Source: Nageia nagi (lineage: Eukaryota; Pinophyta). From it: DNA of 64,000 bases. Within the stretch, counting starts at the first letter, position 1. The number at the start of each line of letters is the position of its first letter. Under the pieces are notes generated by a model, which had not been told where the DNA came from, did not search any database, and saw only the letters and a program-made list of their open reading frames with translations. Positions 1 to 11,239 of the stretch are shown piece after piece. A program made the position numbers and the translations under genes. Location: the NCBI GenBank assembly GCA_050084985.1, contig JBITNC010000001.1, positions 142,910,001 to 142,974,000 on the forward strand, given 5' to 3'.

Positions 1-1200
1 TTCACATCTTATGATAATGTTGCCTCTTATATTTCCTTTGCCTTTTGAACTTTAGCTTCCTTTTATTCCCATGTTACCTTCTTTATTATTGTAGTATTTT
101 TAACCATGGGCCCCTCCAAGTTTGAATCCTCCACTTTTGATTCATCACTATATTCTATAATCTTCCCCCTTTATTGATCCTTGCTAACCTTCAAAATCCT
201 TTAATGGACTTCGACTCCTCCATAATAGAAACTTTCCTCCTTTTAATTAGAGTAATTTCATCCTCATCCTCCTCTAAATTTAGGACTTCATCAATGATCA
301 CCTCTTTTCCTTTAGTGAGTTTTATTCCCTTTCTCCTAGTACCAAGAAGTAATTATTTGCAGGAAACTAGGAAGCCACTTTTCCTACGAGTCACTACTTC
401 ATTATTCCCCTTTTTTCCTTTCTAGCATGTGATACATAATTAAATTAATGAGCCCTTGATATAGTGGAAATTTATACGTGTCCATATTAACTACATTGAT
501 GGATTTATCCAAATCATGAAATAATAAGGTTGGAATGTTAATCAAAACCCTATGGTGAATGGAATTCAAAATAGTAATATAATAACCAAAATGTCTTCTA
601 TACTTGCCATCTAGTGTCAAATATTCCATTACCTTTTTTGCAACTTTGTCCTATGGATTTGAAATGGACTCATGAGTGATTTCAAACTTAAGGCCAATAT
701 AGCATCTCCTCTCCCTTCAATAATTTGGCCAATTATTTCACTTGCTTTATCTTTATCTTATGAATTATCTCTTCTTCCTTTGCTAAGATCGATACTTCTA
801 CAATGAGGTGAAGAGAAATCATGAAATATAAACCATGAACCTCAACCTAACCATGATTCCATGAATTTTTAATCTATCTAGTAAGAATTACTTCATTGAA
901 ACCATTGAACCTTATAAAAAACTACAACAAACCAAATGGATCCATCAATGGGGCTATTTCTAAATCCACTGCATAAACATCAATCTCCATTTGTACTAAA
1001 TCCCCTCTCATTTTTACTATTTGCAAAGGTAAATTATGAGGTGACTTTTACCAAATTACTAGCTTGATTTTTCTCTTGTACCCCTCTCCCTCCACCCCTT
1101 TCATGACTCAAGATCTAACTATACATCCACCTATTCATGACAAGGGTCAAATTTCTCATCAGAATTCCCCCTCCCATGCGGGGTGGTGATTCCCTAAAGT
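1..1200 (-). pseudogene. Degenerate retroelement-type coding remnant, family not recognised
   Basis: Read on the minus strand, this stretch gives several short open pieces separated by stops and frame changes. One is a 75-residue piece at 629-402 containing YQGLINLIMYHMLERKKGE. Another, around 970-700, resembles a globular plant retroelement protein (pattern HGLYFMISLHLIVEVS). No reverse transcriptase, protease or integrase motif is visible. The style resembles the long gag-like reading at 47.2-43.9 kb, but I could not align the two convincingly. I infer an old retroelement relic rather than a host gene. The exact family and limits are unknown. Confidence 0.35.
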
Positions 1201-1979
1201 TGGCAACTCATGAAAAATCATGTGTTCATTTATTATTCCTTGATCCTTGCAATACAATTTTTGTAACTAAATACAAAAAATGTATCTAAATATTATTTTT
1301 AGGTACTTACAAATCTATACAAGTAAAGTTATGATTATCTAAATATATTTTGCAAGCAAATTATTTGAATCTTTATATTCATATTGAAGAAAATAGATGG
1401 ATTTTAAAATTAAATTCTTGAATAAAACATAAAAATAAAATATAAAATAAACATTAAAAATTAAAAATTTAATACATAATTATAAGTACCTAAGATAATT
1501 AAAAATAGTAATAAAAATATCACGTATTTTTAAAGAAAAATATAATTATAGAAGGTACTCAATTTTGACTTCTAAAAGATAATATAATCTAACACAATTT
1601 GACCTTAGAATATTTAAAAGGTTTAGAAGGCATAACTTCAACATGGTATTCTCTTATTAAAGTTATTTATTTTCACTCATATAATTGCTAAGAAGCATAG
1701 GATTTATCTTCATGAGGTAAATGAAAAAATCCAAAAATATGCACCTTTGGATATCCTCTTAAGCAATGAACATTTGATTTTTTATCATTTAGGTATGTTT
1801 TGTAAATGAAATACTTGAACCTCTATTTTCTTTATAGAGAAAATAGATTATTTTAAGGTTTAAAAAATAAATAAATAGTTGAATGATTTCATTTACAATC
1901 CATCAAATTCAATGGGTTATAGAACTTATCAAATTTTCTCAAAGATAAATATAAATAATTTATGCATTGAAATGATAGT

Positions 1980-2518
1980 TTTGATGAAACTAAGATTCAT
2001 ATTACAATTATCAAGCTTGCTTTGGTTTTCTTGATTTAAAAATTTATTTATTAGGTTGTAATTTTAAATATAATTATAGGTTTGTCTAATATTTTCATAA
2101 AATAGGCAGATAAGAAGAAAATGAGTCTCATCTTTTACTACATTTAGGTTACAAACTTACAAATTATTTTATCCCATAATATTTTTGGTATTGTCCATCT
2201 ATTTATTTCACTATTCAAATTCTTATGAATCAATTCTTAATTTTTTGATCATAATTTTCTTTCTTGGATTAATAATCTTATGTGGGTAGGATAGATGTTC
2301 AAGTTTTGGGTTGATGATATTTTTAGAGTAATCTATCTTTCATTATATTAATATATATATATATATATATATATTGCTCTAAAAAATAATTAATTACTTT
2401 ATTTACAATTTGCAATTTTATTTTGCTATTATTTAAAAGAGTCATATTATTATGTGTGCCCTAGAAATTAAGCCACTTATTAGAGTCTTTTAGCCATTCT
2501 CTTTTAATACATGGATGG
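1980..2518 (-). pseudogene. LINE ORF2 C-terminal part, split from its RT by element A
   Basis: The minus strand reads CIKREWLKDSNKWLN directly beside the insertion point. Further on it reads CNLNVVKDETHFLLICL with an upstream Cys. This is the cysteine-rich C-terminal region typical of plant non-LTR retrotransposons (C-x2-C, then a His-Phe-Leu-Leu-x-C block, at about 2155-2075). Removing element A and one copy of its 5-bp target duplication keeps the frame open between the RT fragment at 10258-11040 and this piece, so both are one LINE copy. Many stops make it a clear pseudogene. The 3' end is not resolved. Confidence 0.7.
2350..2374. repeat. (TA)n microsatellite
   Basis: Uninterrupted alternating TA run inside the decayed LINE sequence. 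Confidence 0.9.
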
Positions 2519-3216
2519 TGTAGCTTTAAAATTATGTAAATAATAATATAAACACAATGTATAGGTACATGATATGATACTTCCTCAAGTATACTGATAA
2601 ATAAATGAAAAATATACACCTGAATAGGATAAATCAATCCTCAAGGTATAAAAATAGAATATAGATGATTGGATCGGATCATAGGACTCAATGGTGATAA
2701 TAAATCATCTAGACCAACATTCATCACCCATTTCTATTTGTATCTTTGGATTGCAAGGAATCATTTTGTGAGTGATGTACGATCACTAAGGCTTGGACAC
2801 TTTAAAACCTACAGAATCAAGTCATGTGAAAAAGATAGCACATAATAGAATATCATAGAATAAAAAATCCTTGTATAGGTGGTGTCTAGAGACACCAAAA
2901 GTGTAGTATGATCGATGTATGGGAAACCACCTATCAAAGAGATTGAATAGGGATGTCAACCTCCAACTCCTCCTTTTATAACTTGCAAGAACATAGAAAG
3001 GAGTGAAAATTGACTCATAGAAATAGTAAAATATTTATGTTATTCAAGATACTTTAAAATATAGAGTATGGTAAATGATATTACATTTAATACAATGCAT
3101 GGCATTGCATTATAATATTAATTTTATCTTAACATATGTAATATTACTTTTAATATTTAAATAAGTCTAAAATAATAATTTCTAAATATATGATAAATTA
3201 TGTTTAGGCATATACA
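2519..3216 (-). repeat. 3' LTR of element A
   Basis: Direct-repeat partner of 9558-10257 (698 versus 700 bp). Shared landmarks are the stretch beginning tgtagctttaaaattatg, the segment ggaatcat near the centre, the TATA segment tccttttataactt (about 2971-2984), and the right end ttaggcatataca. Polypurine sequence directly right of it identifies it as the 3' LTR of a minus-strand element. Confidence 0.85.
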
Positions 3217-3230
3217 TTTTTTCCCTCTTT
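3217..3230 (-). other. Polypurine tract of element A
   Basis: The minus strand reads AAAGAGGGAAAAAA immediately before the 3' LTR start. This is the expected place and composition for plus-strand DNA priming in LTR retrotransposons. The matching site in element B is AAAGAGGGGCAAAA. Confidence 0.75.
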
Positions 3231-5116
3231 GTATAAGAAATTAAAAGCATTGAAGTTGCATAATCTAAAGAAGCTTAAGAGAAGTGAAAATTTTTCAAAA
3301 TCAAAGTGGGCTTCCCTTTCATGATTGGTGTGTTGAGTATGATATCTCATTTTCCCCCTTTTGGTCTTAAATTGACCCTCACAATAATATATATGGGGTA
3401 ATCAAGAAAAAATGGCATCATGTATGCAGAGGAATTCACTAGGTATCATGGAGGTCCTACTTATCTAGGATGATCTATGAAAAAAATAATAATAATACCC
3501 ACATGGATAACATCCATGGAAATAATATTCAAAGTAAAGAGCAAGGATGAAATAAATAAATCATTCATTGTTAGACTACTATTTTTGCAACTCATATCCT
3601 ATGATCATCAAGTTGGTGAGGTAAAGATATTCCCTAAGCTTGTAAGAGAAAATTATGATCACATTGACCTGTAATATTGAAAATTTATGCTCATGGGGTT
3701 GTCATGGCTTAGAGCTTTCAGATTTTGTTAGTAAAATATGCATTCTTTTTTAAAATAATTCATAAGAGTAATATATGAAATATCCTCATTGTATGCCAAA
3801 TATTCAAAGAGATAATGGTCCTACTTCATCAATTACAATAGATTTTACATTCAAATTCATGTAGTTTTTATGGTGTTGACACCTTGAAGATAATTCTTAC
3901 CACATCATGGGTGTATTAATATTCGAATAATTATTAAAATTAGTCTTCTACAATATTGATCGTAATCATTATTAGGAGATATATTTATGAAATAATGGTA
4001 TTTTCAGATAGAAATACATGGAAATATTTACTATACCCATTTAACTTAAAATAATAGGTAAAATAAGGGTGTAGACATCATGAAATTCACAAAATTTATT
4101 TTTCAAAAAGAAATTTGATGAAGATAACATAATTTATCACTCAAAAAAATGTTGAAATTGAATATTGCATGTACCATTTCATGGAAATTAAAAATGGATT
4201 CATACCTAGGGCTTTTGCACAACTTTTATAAAAAAGGAGGTTTAACTTTTCATTTATCATTTTGATCTTTTGTCCCTTCTACATACTTAGATTGCTCCAG
4301 CTTTCTTACCTACCTACCTATGTGCTTTTAAGGAGTTGTTGATCATTTTGTTATATGTATTTGGAAAAGTGGTATCCACTAGAGTTTGTTTGACTATCAA
4401 TTTTACCTCATTTCTAGTGACATGATGGATTGGTGAGCAATTGAGAGGCCTTTGGTGAGACAATACAACCATATGGTAGAATACATTTGTTGTCTACCAA
4501 ATGATCATGTGGTGGGATTTCTTTGCTTATACTTCACATTTTATTTTATTTTTCTGCATTTTCACCTTATTGCAAAGCCTAGGGCTTGTGTAGTTACTTG
4601 TGAAAAAAAATGAGAAGGGGTATTTTGTTTTCTAATTTGATATTTATTTAAAATTTTGAATTTTTATACCTATTGTTACAAGAAATTTATCTTAACAAAA
4701 ATACATGAGGTTTTCATGTTGAACCTTATCATTTTTCATGTGTCAATGTTTGAGTTAGACTAGGGGGATATTTAATTTTATTATTGTTTTGAATTTGATT
4801 TCCATTCTTGTACATTATGTTAAGATTATAAAAGGGTTTTTGAAAACTTTTCCCTTAGGCTCAACCTTTGGCGGTAATCCTGTAGGAAGAAGAAAATGTT
4901 GGGGAATAAACTATTTTTACTTTGTTTTAGACTTTGTAAATCTAAACTTAGAATTTATAAACTATTTTGGGTCAGTTTGCTTTAGGTAAGGGAAAAATTA
5001 TTTTTCACAATCATTTTGTATTAAAACATGCATAGTTTTTTTTGTCAAATGTTTACATTTATTTGTATACATTGTATAAGTTTTGATAAAAAATTTATGT
5101 TTTATTATATTTCTAG

Positions 5117-6477
5117 TACTACAAGCACCTGATACATGGAGGTCCAATGAAGCTAGAGGCTTTTGAGAGGTTCAAGGTTGGATTCGATCTAACCCAGATA
5201 ATGATCTCTTAGAGATAGTTAGACTCTATGACTTGGCCACTGCTAGTAATATTCAAATTGACTTCCCAGTTCTCATAGCATTGGTATAGCAATGGGACTT
5301 AGATGCTAATACTTTTCATCTCCCTACTATCAAGATGACTCTGACCCTATTGTATGTCTATTGGATATGGCATGTACCCATCCGAGGGAGGTTGATTTCA
5401 CATGCATCCATTAGAAAGAAGTAGGAGAAGGAGATATTATTAGCATAGTTGATTGACAATATCAACTATGACTAGGATCACCATGCAACATACCTTTATA
5501 CTATGTGCCTATATGATCCAAAGGTGAGGAACCTCTAGGTATTAATTGCATCCATCATTGTTGTGTTCTTTTGTATAAACAAGAATAATTTGGTATTTTA
5601 TTTAGGTTGGATTTGGATAGTTAGAGAAATTTGTATGAGGGGCACAACTTATGTGTGGGGACCTTATATCTTGGCTCAACTATATCAAAACTTACATAAC
5701 ATAGTGATGGTGGGTACGTCCAATGTGACTATGGCACATGCATCTCTTTTGCATGTTTAGGCATATGAATACATTATCATTTTTAGGCCCATTATATTGG
5801 CTAAAAAGTGAAGTTATCTTACAAATCTCACTATGTATTGATGGATTTCTATCTTACACTACTTTTAGGTGCCTTATGATGCTGAGGCAAGATAGAGAAA
5901 GATTGACTACCTCTAGGTCGAATACATAGTGTGGGTGGTCTATCAAGATTATGCTTAAGACAAGGATGCCCACTAGATTGCATAGGTGAGGTAACATTTC
6001 TTCTTACAAACTAGGCATAGAGGAATGGAGCCTTACTATCTAGGTCACATGTTGCAATATTTTGGATTGACCTAGGATATTTTGGAAAGGGTAAAGTATT
6101 ATTTAAGATAGATATATGATCTTGATGCACCAGATGATTCCCTAGTTATGCCTATGTGGAGAAGTATATGGGAGGAGCCTACTAAGGTTGATGGAAAAAT
6201 AACTATTTATTTTACCCCTAGTGTAGTTCTAGTGTATGAGGCATGGTGGGAAAACATCAAGCTAGACCCTCTTGGGATACCAACCTTAGATGAGGAGGAT
6301 GGTATGGAGGTCTTTATGAAGGAGTCATATGATGAGGATCATGGATATGTGGATATGCCTACTAAGGAGCCACCTTCTAATATGGCCCTAGCAAGGCCAC
6401 TAGCTTCACATACCCACGTAGTAGGGATAGACCTACTTGCAAATGTTATTCTATTACTACCTTTAGGTATACCTTAA
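5117..6477 (+). pseudogene. Antisense plant mobile domain (PMD) gene relic in element A
   Basis: The plus strand encodes the signature of the plant mobile (aminotransferase-like) domain: ALV-x-QWDLDANTFHLP, then KMTLTLLYVYWIWHVPIRG (about 5270-5390). It is followed by RGTTYVWGPYILAQLY and LLHV-x-AYEYI in the next exon, and then by a YFGLTQDI block near 6060. A clean intron is visible at 5524-5605 (AAG/gtgagg to tttag/g), and an acceptor at 5116 marks the start of this exon. The last open piece is 109 residues (6148-6477). The gene is opposite in sense to gag and lies between gag and the 3' LTR. PMD proteins are known both as host factors in silencing and meristem maintenance and as passengers of plant transposons. 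Several stops replace expected Gln or Trp codons, so it is inactive. Confidence 0.75.
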
Positions 6478-7399
6478 GTTTTATTTACTTCAAGTTTTAT
6501 AATTTTATAAATTTTACCATAAATCCAATAACAAAGTAGACATTAAATATCATAAAAAAATTTGACAACAATCTTATCATTGATAACATGTCCAAGTTTT
6601 TTCTAATAGATTAACTTAAAGCCCTGTAATACACACTTAAAATAGTTGATTATCAAACACAGAAACACAATGCATTTTTATTTTCTTTTTTATCCTAGGA
6701 AATGCATGGAATGGAAACCGTATAAATAGTTCTATGGTGCCAACACCTTAAACATTTAGCAAATTTTTGAGAAAAATTTATGGACAAGTTGAAGTAGAAC
6801 AACCTAGTAACATAACGAAGCATGCATAAAAATACAAAAAAATGGAAAACATAAAAATACATTATAATACATGTTACTTTTTTATTTTATAAATTTAACC
6901 AATGATACGGTGTACCTAGGTAGTCTTAGGAACCCACTTACAATTTGTTGATGCAAATATAAAAATTGGGATCAGCTTGGGTAATGATTGCATGGCATTG
7001 GCAATGTTTTGACAATCTCTTATAGTGTTAGCGTTATTCATTATTTGAGATCAAGTTTTATTATTTCTTGGAAAAGCTCTTTGAGGCCTTCTAGTTGACT
7101 ATTTATGATGTTTTTTCCTACATCTATTAGATAAATAATATTGAGAACAATGTGGAGTACTTACAATTCTAATGCATCCTCTATGTTGTTGATTTGTTCA
7201 TGGTAGAGGATATATGAAAATTCCCATTTGGCCATTATATACATGGATAGGGCCAACATCACTCTCTTCTTATTTTGGTGTATTATATATCTGAATATTC
7301 TTTTGATCATTACGATCCTATATGATATTACTTAAATCCTGCAATTTTTTGTTACATGTCGAGGTGTTCTATGGTAATTCCAAAATTCTTCAAACTTAT

Positions 7400-9489
7400 A
7401 ATTTTCAAGAACATCATTTAGAAAATGATGTTGAAATATTGGTGGAAGCTTGATAAGATCTTTATCTAAAAAATATTTAGAATATTATAACACTTTCATT
7501 TAACTTAGTAAACTTCCTTTTAGGTGGAAATTACTTTTCACTATTGCTACTATTTGTGTTGGAGATGTATAACTTGTTACCTTTGTATTGTTTCCTTTTT
7601 GAATCTCTTTATAGTTTTGCAAGATACAAGGCTTATTTTTAAGCAACTTGTTAATCATATTTCCCTAAAAGATATCATTATGATCAAGCACCTCTAGTTT
7701 AAACATAGGTGATAAAGCAATTGTAAAAGTATCTTTTAAATCTTTTTCAGTAGAAGCAACCTTATTGGTAATTTTTTCATATTTTTACAAAATCAACCAA
7801 ATATTATCCTTGAATTTGCTTAATTTTGTATAAATAATTAAATTTAGTTTTATCTTGAATTTTGTGTCTGAAATTGGCAATGAATTGTAAAACAAGATTT
7901 TCATATTTATTAATGCTTTTTTTCAAGAAGAGCAAAATACCACTTCAATACATCATATTTTAAACTAGTAGAAAACAACTTAGCAAGCATATCATGATCA
8001 TGGAGAAATTTAATAGCTTCTTTTTGAAATTTTCTAACATGCATTTTTGGATCTTGAAAACCATTAAATTTTGTAAACTTAATGTTTTGTTTTACTAATA
8101 TAAACTTTAGAATCAATCTTATCACTTAAATGATGTTTTAGATAAAGTAAGAAATCATCATATTCATTGTAAAATGCTTACTCAATTTTTGCAACTCTTT
8201 CATGTAATTGAGTGTTAAAATTAGTTGGAGTCACAAGAGCAAACTATACAATTGAGAATCAACAATGGGTTGTTGTGTCTGAGATGAGACTATAAGTTGG
8301 GAGGTAGGAGATTGTGGTATAAGTTGATTATCTTGAGGGGATGGAGGTGGGAATTGTTGGGAAATTATGTTATTCTATGGAGAAAGTGGAGGTATAGGTT
8401 GAGCGACTTTCCTAAATTCAGCATCTTTTAATTTCAAGAAGGAACCAATTCTATTACTTTGTTGTTCCTTTATCTTATTTAGAAAATCAAATATGAGATC
8501 TAATTATTGGTCATCGATGGCTTTTTGAAAGGTATCTAAATTATATGCCTCCATTAGAATATCAATTTTAATATCATCTTCCTCTTTAGTCCAGTTAGGT
8601 ATTTTTTCACAATCCCTATTAATTAAAGTATTTATTTGGTCAAACACATTTTTAGGTTTTTCAATTTCAATCATAATACCCTTTCCGTTATCATGATAGA
8701 TGTAGTTATTAAGCATACATGTTTCAAGTTCATTAGGAATATCTAGCTGGGGTATGTCAGCTTCATCATTATGTACAGGATTATTTTTAACTATCAATGT
8801 TTATGGAATATTTAGGGGTTATGTTTCTACAACATAAGTGACATATGAATAGTTTGGCATGGCATCGGTGCCCTCCTTTTTAAAAGAAAAAATCCTTCAT
8901 TTTAATAAACTTATATTTTTACATTAAAACAAAGAATCCAATGAAAGCAAATTTTCAAGTTCAGACTCTAATATCTCATGTTTTATTAATATATTCATAA
9001 TAGCTTCACTATGATTAGTAACAAAATATTCCATTCTATCAGTATGAGTCATCAATTATTTTATAGATATTATATATGTAGGGATGGCATTTAAATCATC
9101 AATTTCATATTCAATTATAAATGATACCTTAGACCTACCTTGATTTACACTTTCAAAATCACCATCAGCAAAGTCCATATTAAACCTATTAGGAGTTTGG
9201 CTAATAATATTCATATGATAACTAGAATTAATGGATTTGGATTCTTCTTCATCAGTTGTTATTTATCATGATGATGAGGTTCATAGAATTTAGGAGGTAT
9301 ATCAAGGTTTATCCTAGTACTACATCTAATTTCATCAAAATTAACCTTTCCCCTAGAAATCCTAGGTTGTTCTTTAGCAAAGAATATTTTTGGGACATAG
9401 GCAGAACAAAACCTAGTTTTATCATTTTGATAAGCAACTACTCTAATGAAATTAGGTAAAGGAAGATAGAGTAGTGCAAATGGATTCAT
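7400..9489 (-). pseudogene. Gag relic of element A (retrotransposon gag domain)
   Basis: Open minus-strand pieces at 9489-9259 and 8797-8504 precede a clear gag core at 8125-7910: FTKFNGFQDPKMHVRKFQ, then LAKLFSTSLKYDVLKWYFAL. The core continues past a stop as ENLVLQFIANFRHKIQDKTK. This is the usual order of the plant Ty3/gypsy gag capsid domain. The reading then dissolves into stops and no zinc knuckle or protease follows. Its position next to the 5' LTR fits a gag. The protein would have formed the particle that packages element RNA. No intact product is possible now. Confidence 0.75.
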
Positions 9490-9535
9490 GAATATCTAAA
9501 GAAGAATTCCCTAGGTAGGTAACCTAAGTATATAA

Positions 9536-9553
9536 GATCTATCAAGTTCACCA
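9536..9553 (-). other. Primer-binding-like site of element A
   Basis: Four bases inside the 5' LTR, the minus strand reads TGGTGAACTTGATAGATC. It starts with the TGG expected opposite a tRNA CCA end, and its place and form resemble the tRNA-Arg-type sites of Tat/Ogre elements, with mutations. The tRNA assignment is an inference. Confidence 0.5.
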
Positions 9554-9557
9554 GAAA

Positions 9558-10257
9558 TGTAGCCTTAAAATTATGTAAATAATAATGTAAATACAAAGTA
9601 TAGGTACATGAGATGATACTTATTCAAATAAACTAATAAATAAATGAAAAGTGTGCACCTAAATAGGATAAGGCTATCCTCAAGATATGGTAATCAAATA
9701 TGAAGGATTGAATCAAATCAAAGAAGGACTTGATGGTGATAATGAATCATTTAGACAAACATTCATTGTCCCTTCTATCTATAGCTCTGGCTTGCAAGGA
9801 ATCATGAAGTAAGAATTATGTGAGAAATAGAGTATGGACACTTTAAAACCTACAAAATCAAGTCATGTGCAAAAGATAGCATGTAATAGATTCTCAAAGC
9901 TTAACAAATTCTCGAATAAGTGGTATCTAGAGACATCGTAAGTGTAGTATGATTGATATATAGAAAACCACCTATCATAGAGATTCAATAGGGATGTCAA
10001 CCTCCAAATCCTCCTTTTATAACTTGTAAGGACATAAAAATGAGTGAAATCCAACTCATAGCAATAGTATAATCTTTTTTTTATTCAAGACACTTTAAAA
10101 TATAAACCATGGTAAATGATATTGCATCAATATAATGCATGACATTGCATTGTAATATCAACTTTATCTTCATATATATAATATTTATTTTAATATTTAA
10201 AGAAGTATAAAATAATGATTTATTAAGTAAATAATAAATCATTTTTAGGTGTCTACA
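9558..10257 (-). repeat. 5' LTR of element A
   Basis: Partner of 2519-3216. On the minus strand it begins TGTAGACACCTAAAAATG at 10257 and ends at 9558 beside the primer-binding-like site. The right end abuts LINE reverse transcriptase sequence. Confidence 0.85.
10013..10022 (-). promoter_or_regulatory. TATA box in 5' LTR of element A
   Basis: The minus strand reads GTTATAAAAGGAG about 240 bases from the LTR start. The same motif is kept in the other LTR (about 2973-2982) and in altered form in element B (35711-35721). Confidence 0.55.
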
Positions 10258-11040
10258 TATGGGTTTGACAAGTTTGTTGGGAAATTACAAGAAGTCTAAG
10301 ATTATCTAACTTTATTAGTTTAGAATTGCATAATATATATTATCTTAGAGCTTTTATTTCAATAGGGGTATACCAAATTCCATAAAAAGGATAGGATATA
10401 GTGTGTTGTTTTCAATTTTAAAGTTATAAATAATGAATTACTTTTGAATTTGCTCATATTTACTTCATATTTCTAGAGAGATGCTTCCATCTTGAACTTC
10501 ACAACTATAGAGAATCACTAGAGTTATGTGGCATGAGGGAGGGATTTTCCTTTTGTCCCAATTCCAAAGTTCTACATTTTTTACAATTTATTTATAATCT
10601 ATTAAAAGCCTTCTATCCAATAAATTAAATTCCTTTTTCTAACACTAAAATTCCAATATAATTTATGATTAATATCAATACTTAAGCATTTATAAGATTG
10701 AATAACCTCTAAGGATTGATTATTAAATATGATTGTAGGTTGAAGCATCTTTTTAAATTTGATAATCATAATTTTGTATTTATCTATATTAATCATTAAA
10801 CCAAATATACTGCAAGTTTTTGAATAATATTTGATTGTTTTATAAGATTATCATAATATGCAGCTAACAAAACAATATCATCTACATAAACTAAAAGAAC
10901 AATGATGAGGTTATATGCCTATACACCCAACTTTTTTTAAATATATTTCTATTTGGTATATATAAATACTAAACAAAGTTGTAGATATAACATAATTATT
11001 TTTTATACTAACAGTAAATTGTAATATCAAAAAAATAGGT
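10258..11040 (-). pseudogene. LINE reverse transcriptase fragment
   Basis: The minus strand carries the central and C-terminal parts of a plant LINE reverse transcriptase: TLFSIYIYQIEIYLKKVGC, then the catalytic box YVDDIVLL (about 10895-10870), then MINIDKYKIMIIK and NNQSLEVIQSYKCLSIDINH (10796-10602), and WNWDKRKIPP further on. Sequence upstream of about 11040 is unrelated, which fits the 5' truncation usual for LINEs. Element A cuts it at 10257 and the rest resumes at 2518. Stops and frameshifts make it inactive. Confidence 0.8.
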
Positions 11041-11239
11041 CTTATTAGACCCCCAAAACTTGTCGTAATGATGTTGTGTTTAAGTTCCAATAAAACTTAA
11101 CAAAAATAATTATCCAATATAATTGGGTGTAGCTAAACTACAACTACAACACAACTAAGAATTATTTCTAAATTCCTTATGCTCACCAAAACTAAATAAA
11201 ATATATTGAGAACATATACATGTCAATATTCATAAAAGA

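Larger units (their letters stand above)
2519..10257 (-). mobile_element. Element A: non-autonomous Tat-type LTR retrotransposon
   Basis: A direct repeat of about 700 bp flanks the element at 2519-3216 and 9558-10257. Read on the minus strand, each copy starts TGTAGACACCTAAAAATG or a mutated form of it, and ends in CA. A polypurine tract lies beside the 3' LTR and a primer-binding-like site lies beside the 5' LTR. The flanking 5 bases are gatgg (2514-2518) and tatgg (10258-10262), a target duplication with one mismatch. Inside are a gag relic on the minus strand (9489-7400) and a PMD gene relic on the plus strand (5117-6477). I find no protease, reverse transcriptase, RNase H or integrase. 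At 7.74 kb it must have relied on a relative for movement. It sits inside a LINE. Confidence 0.85.
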
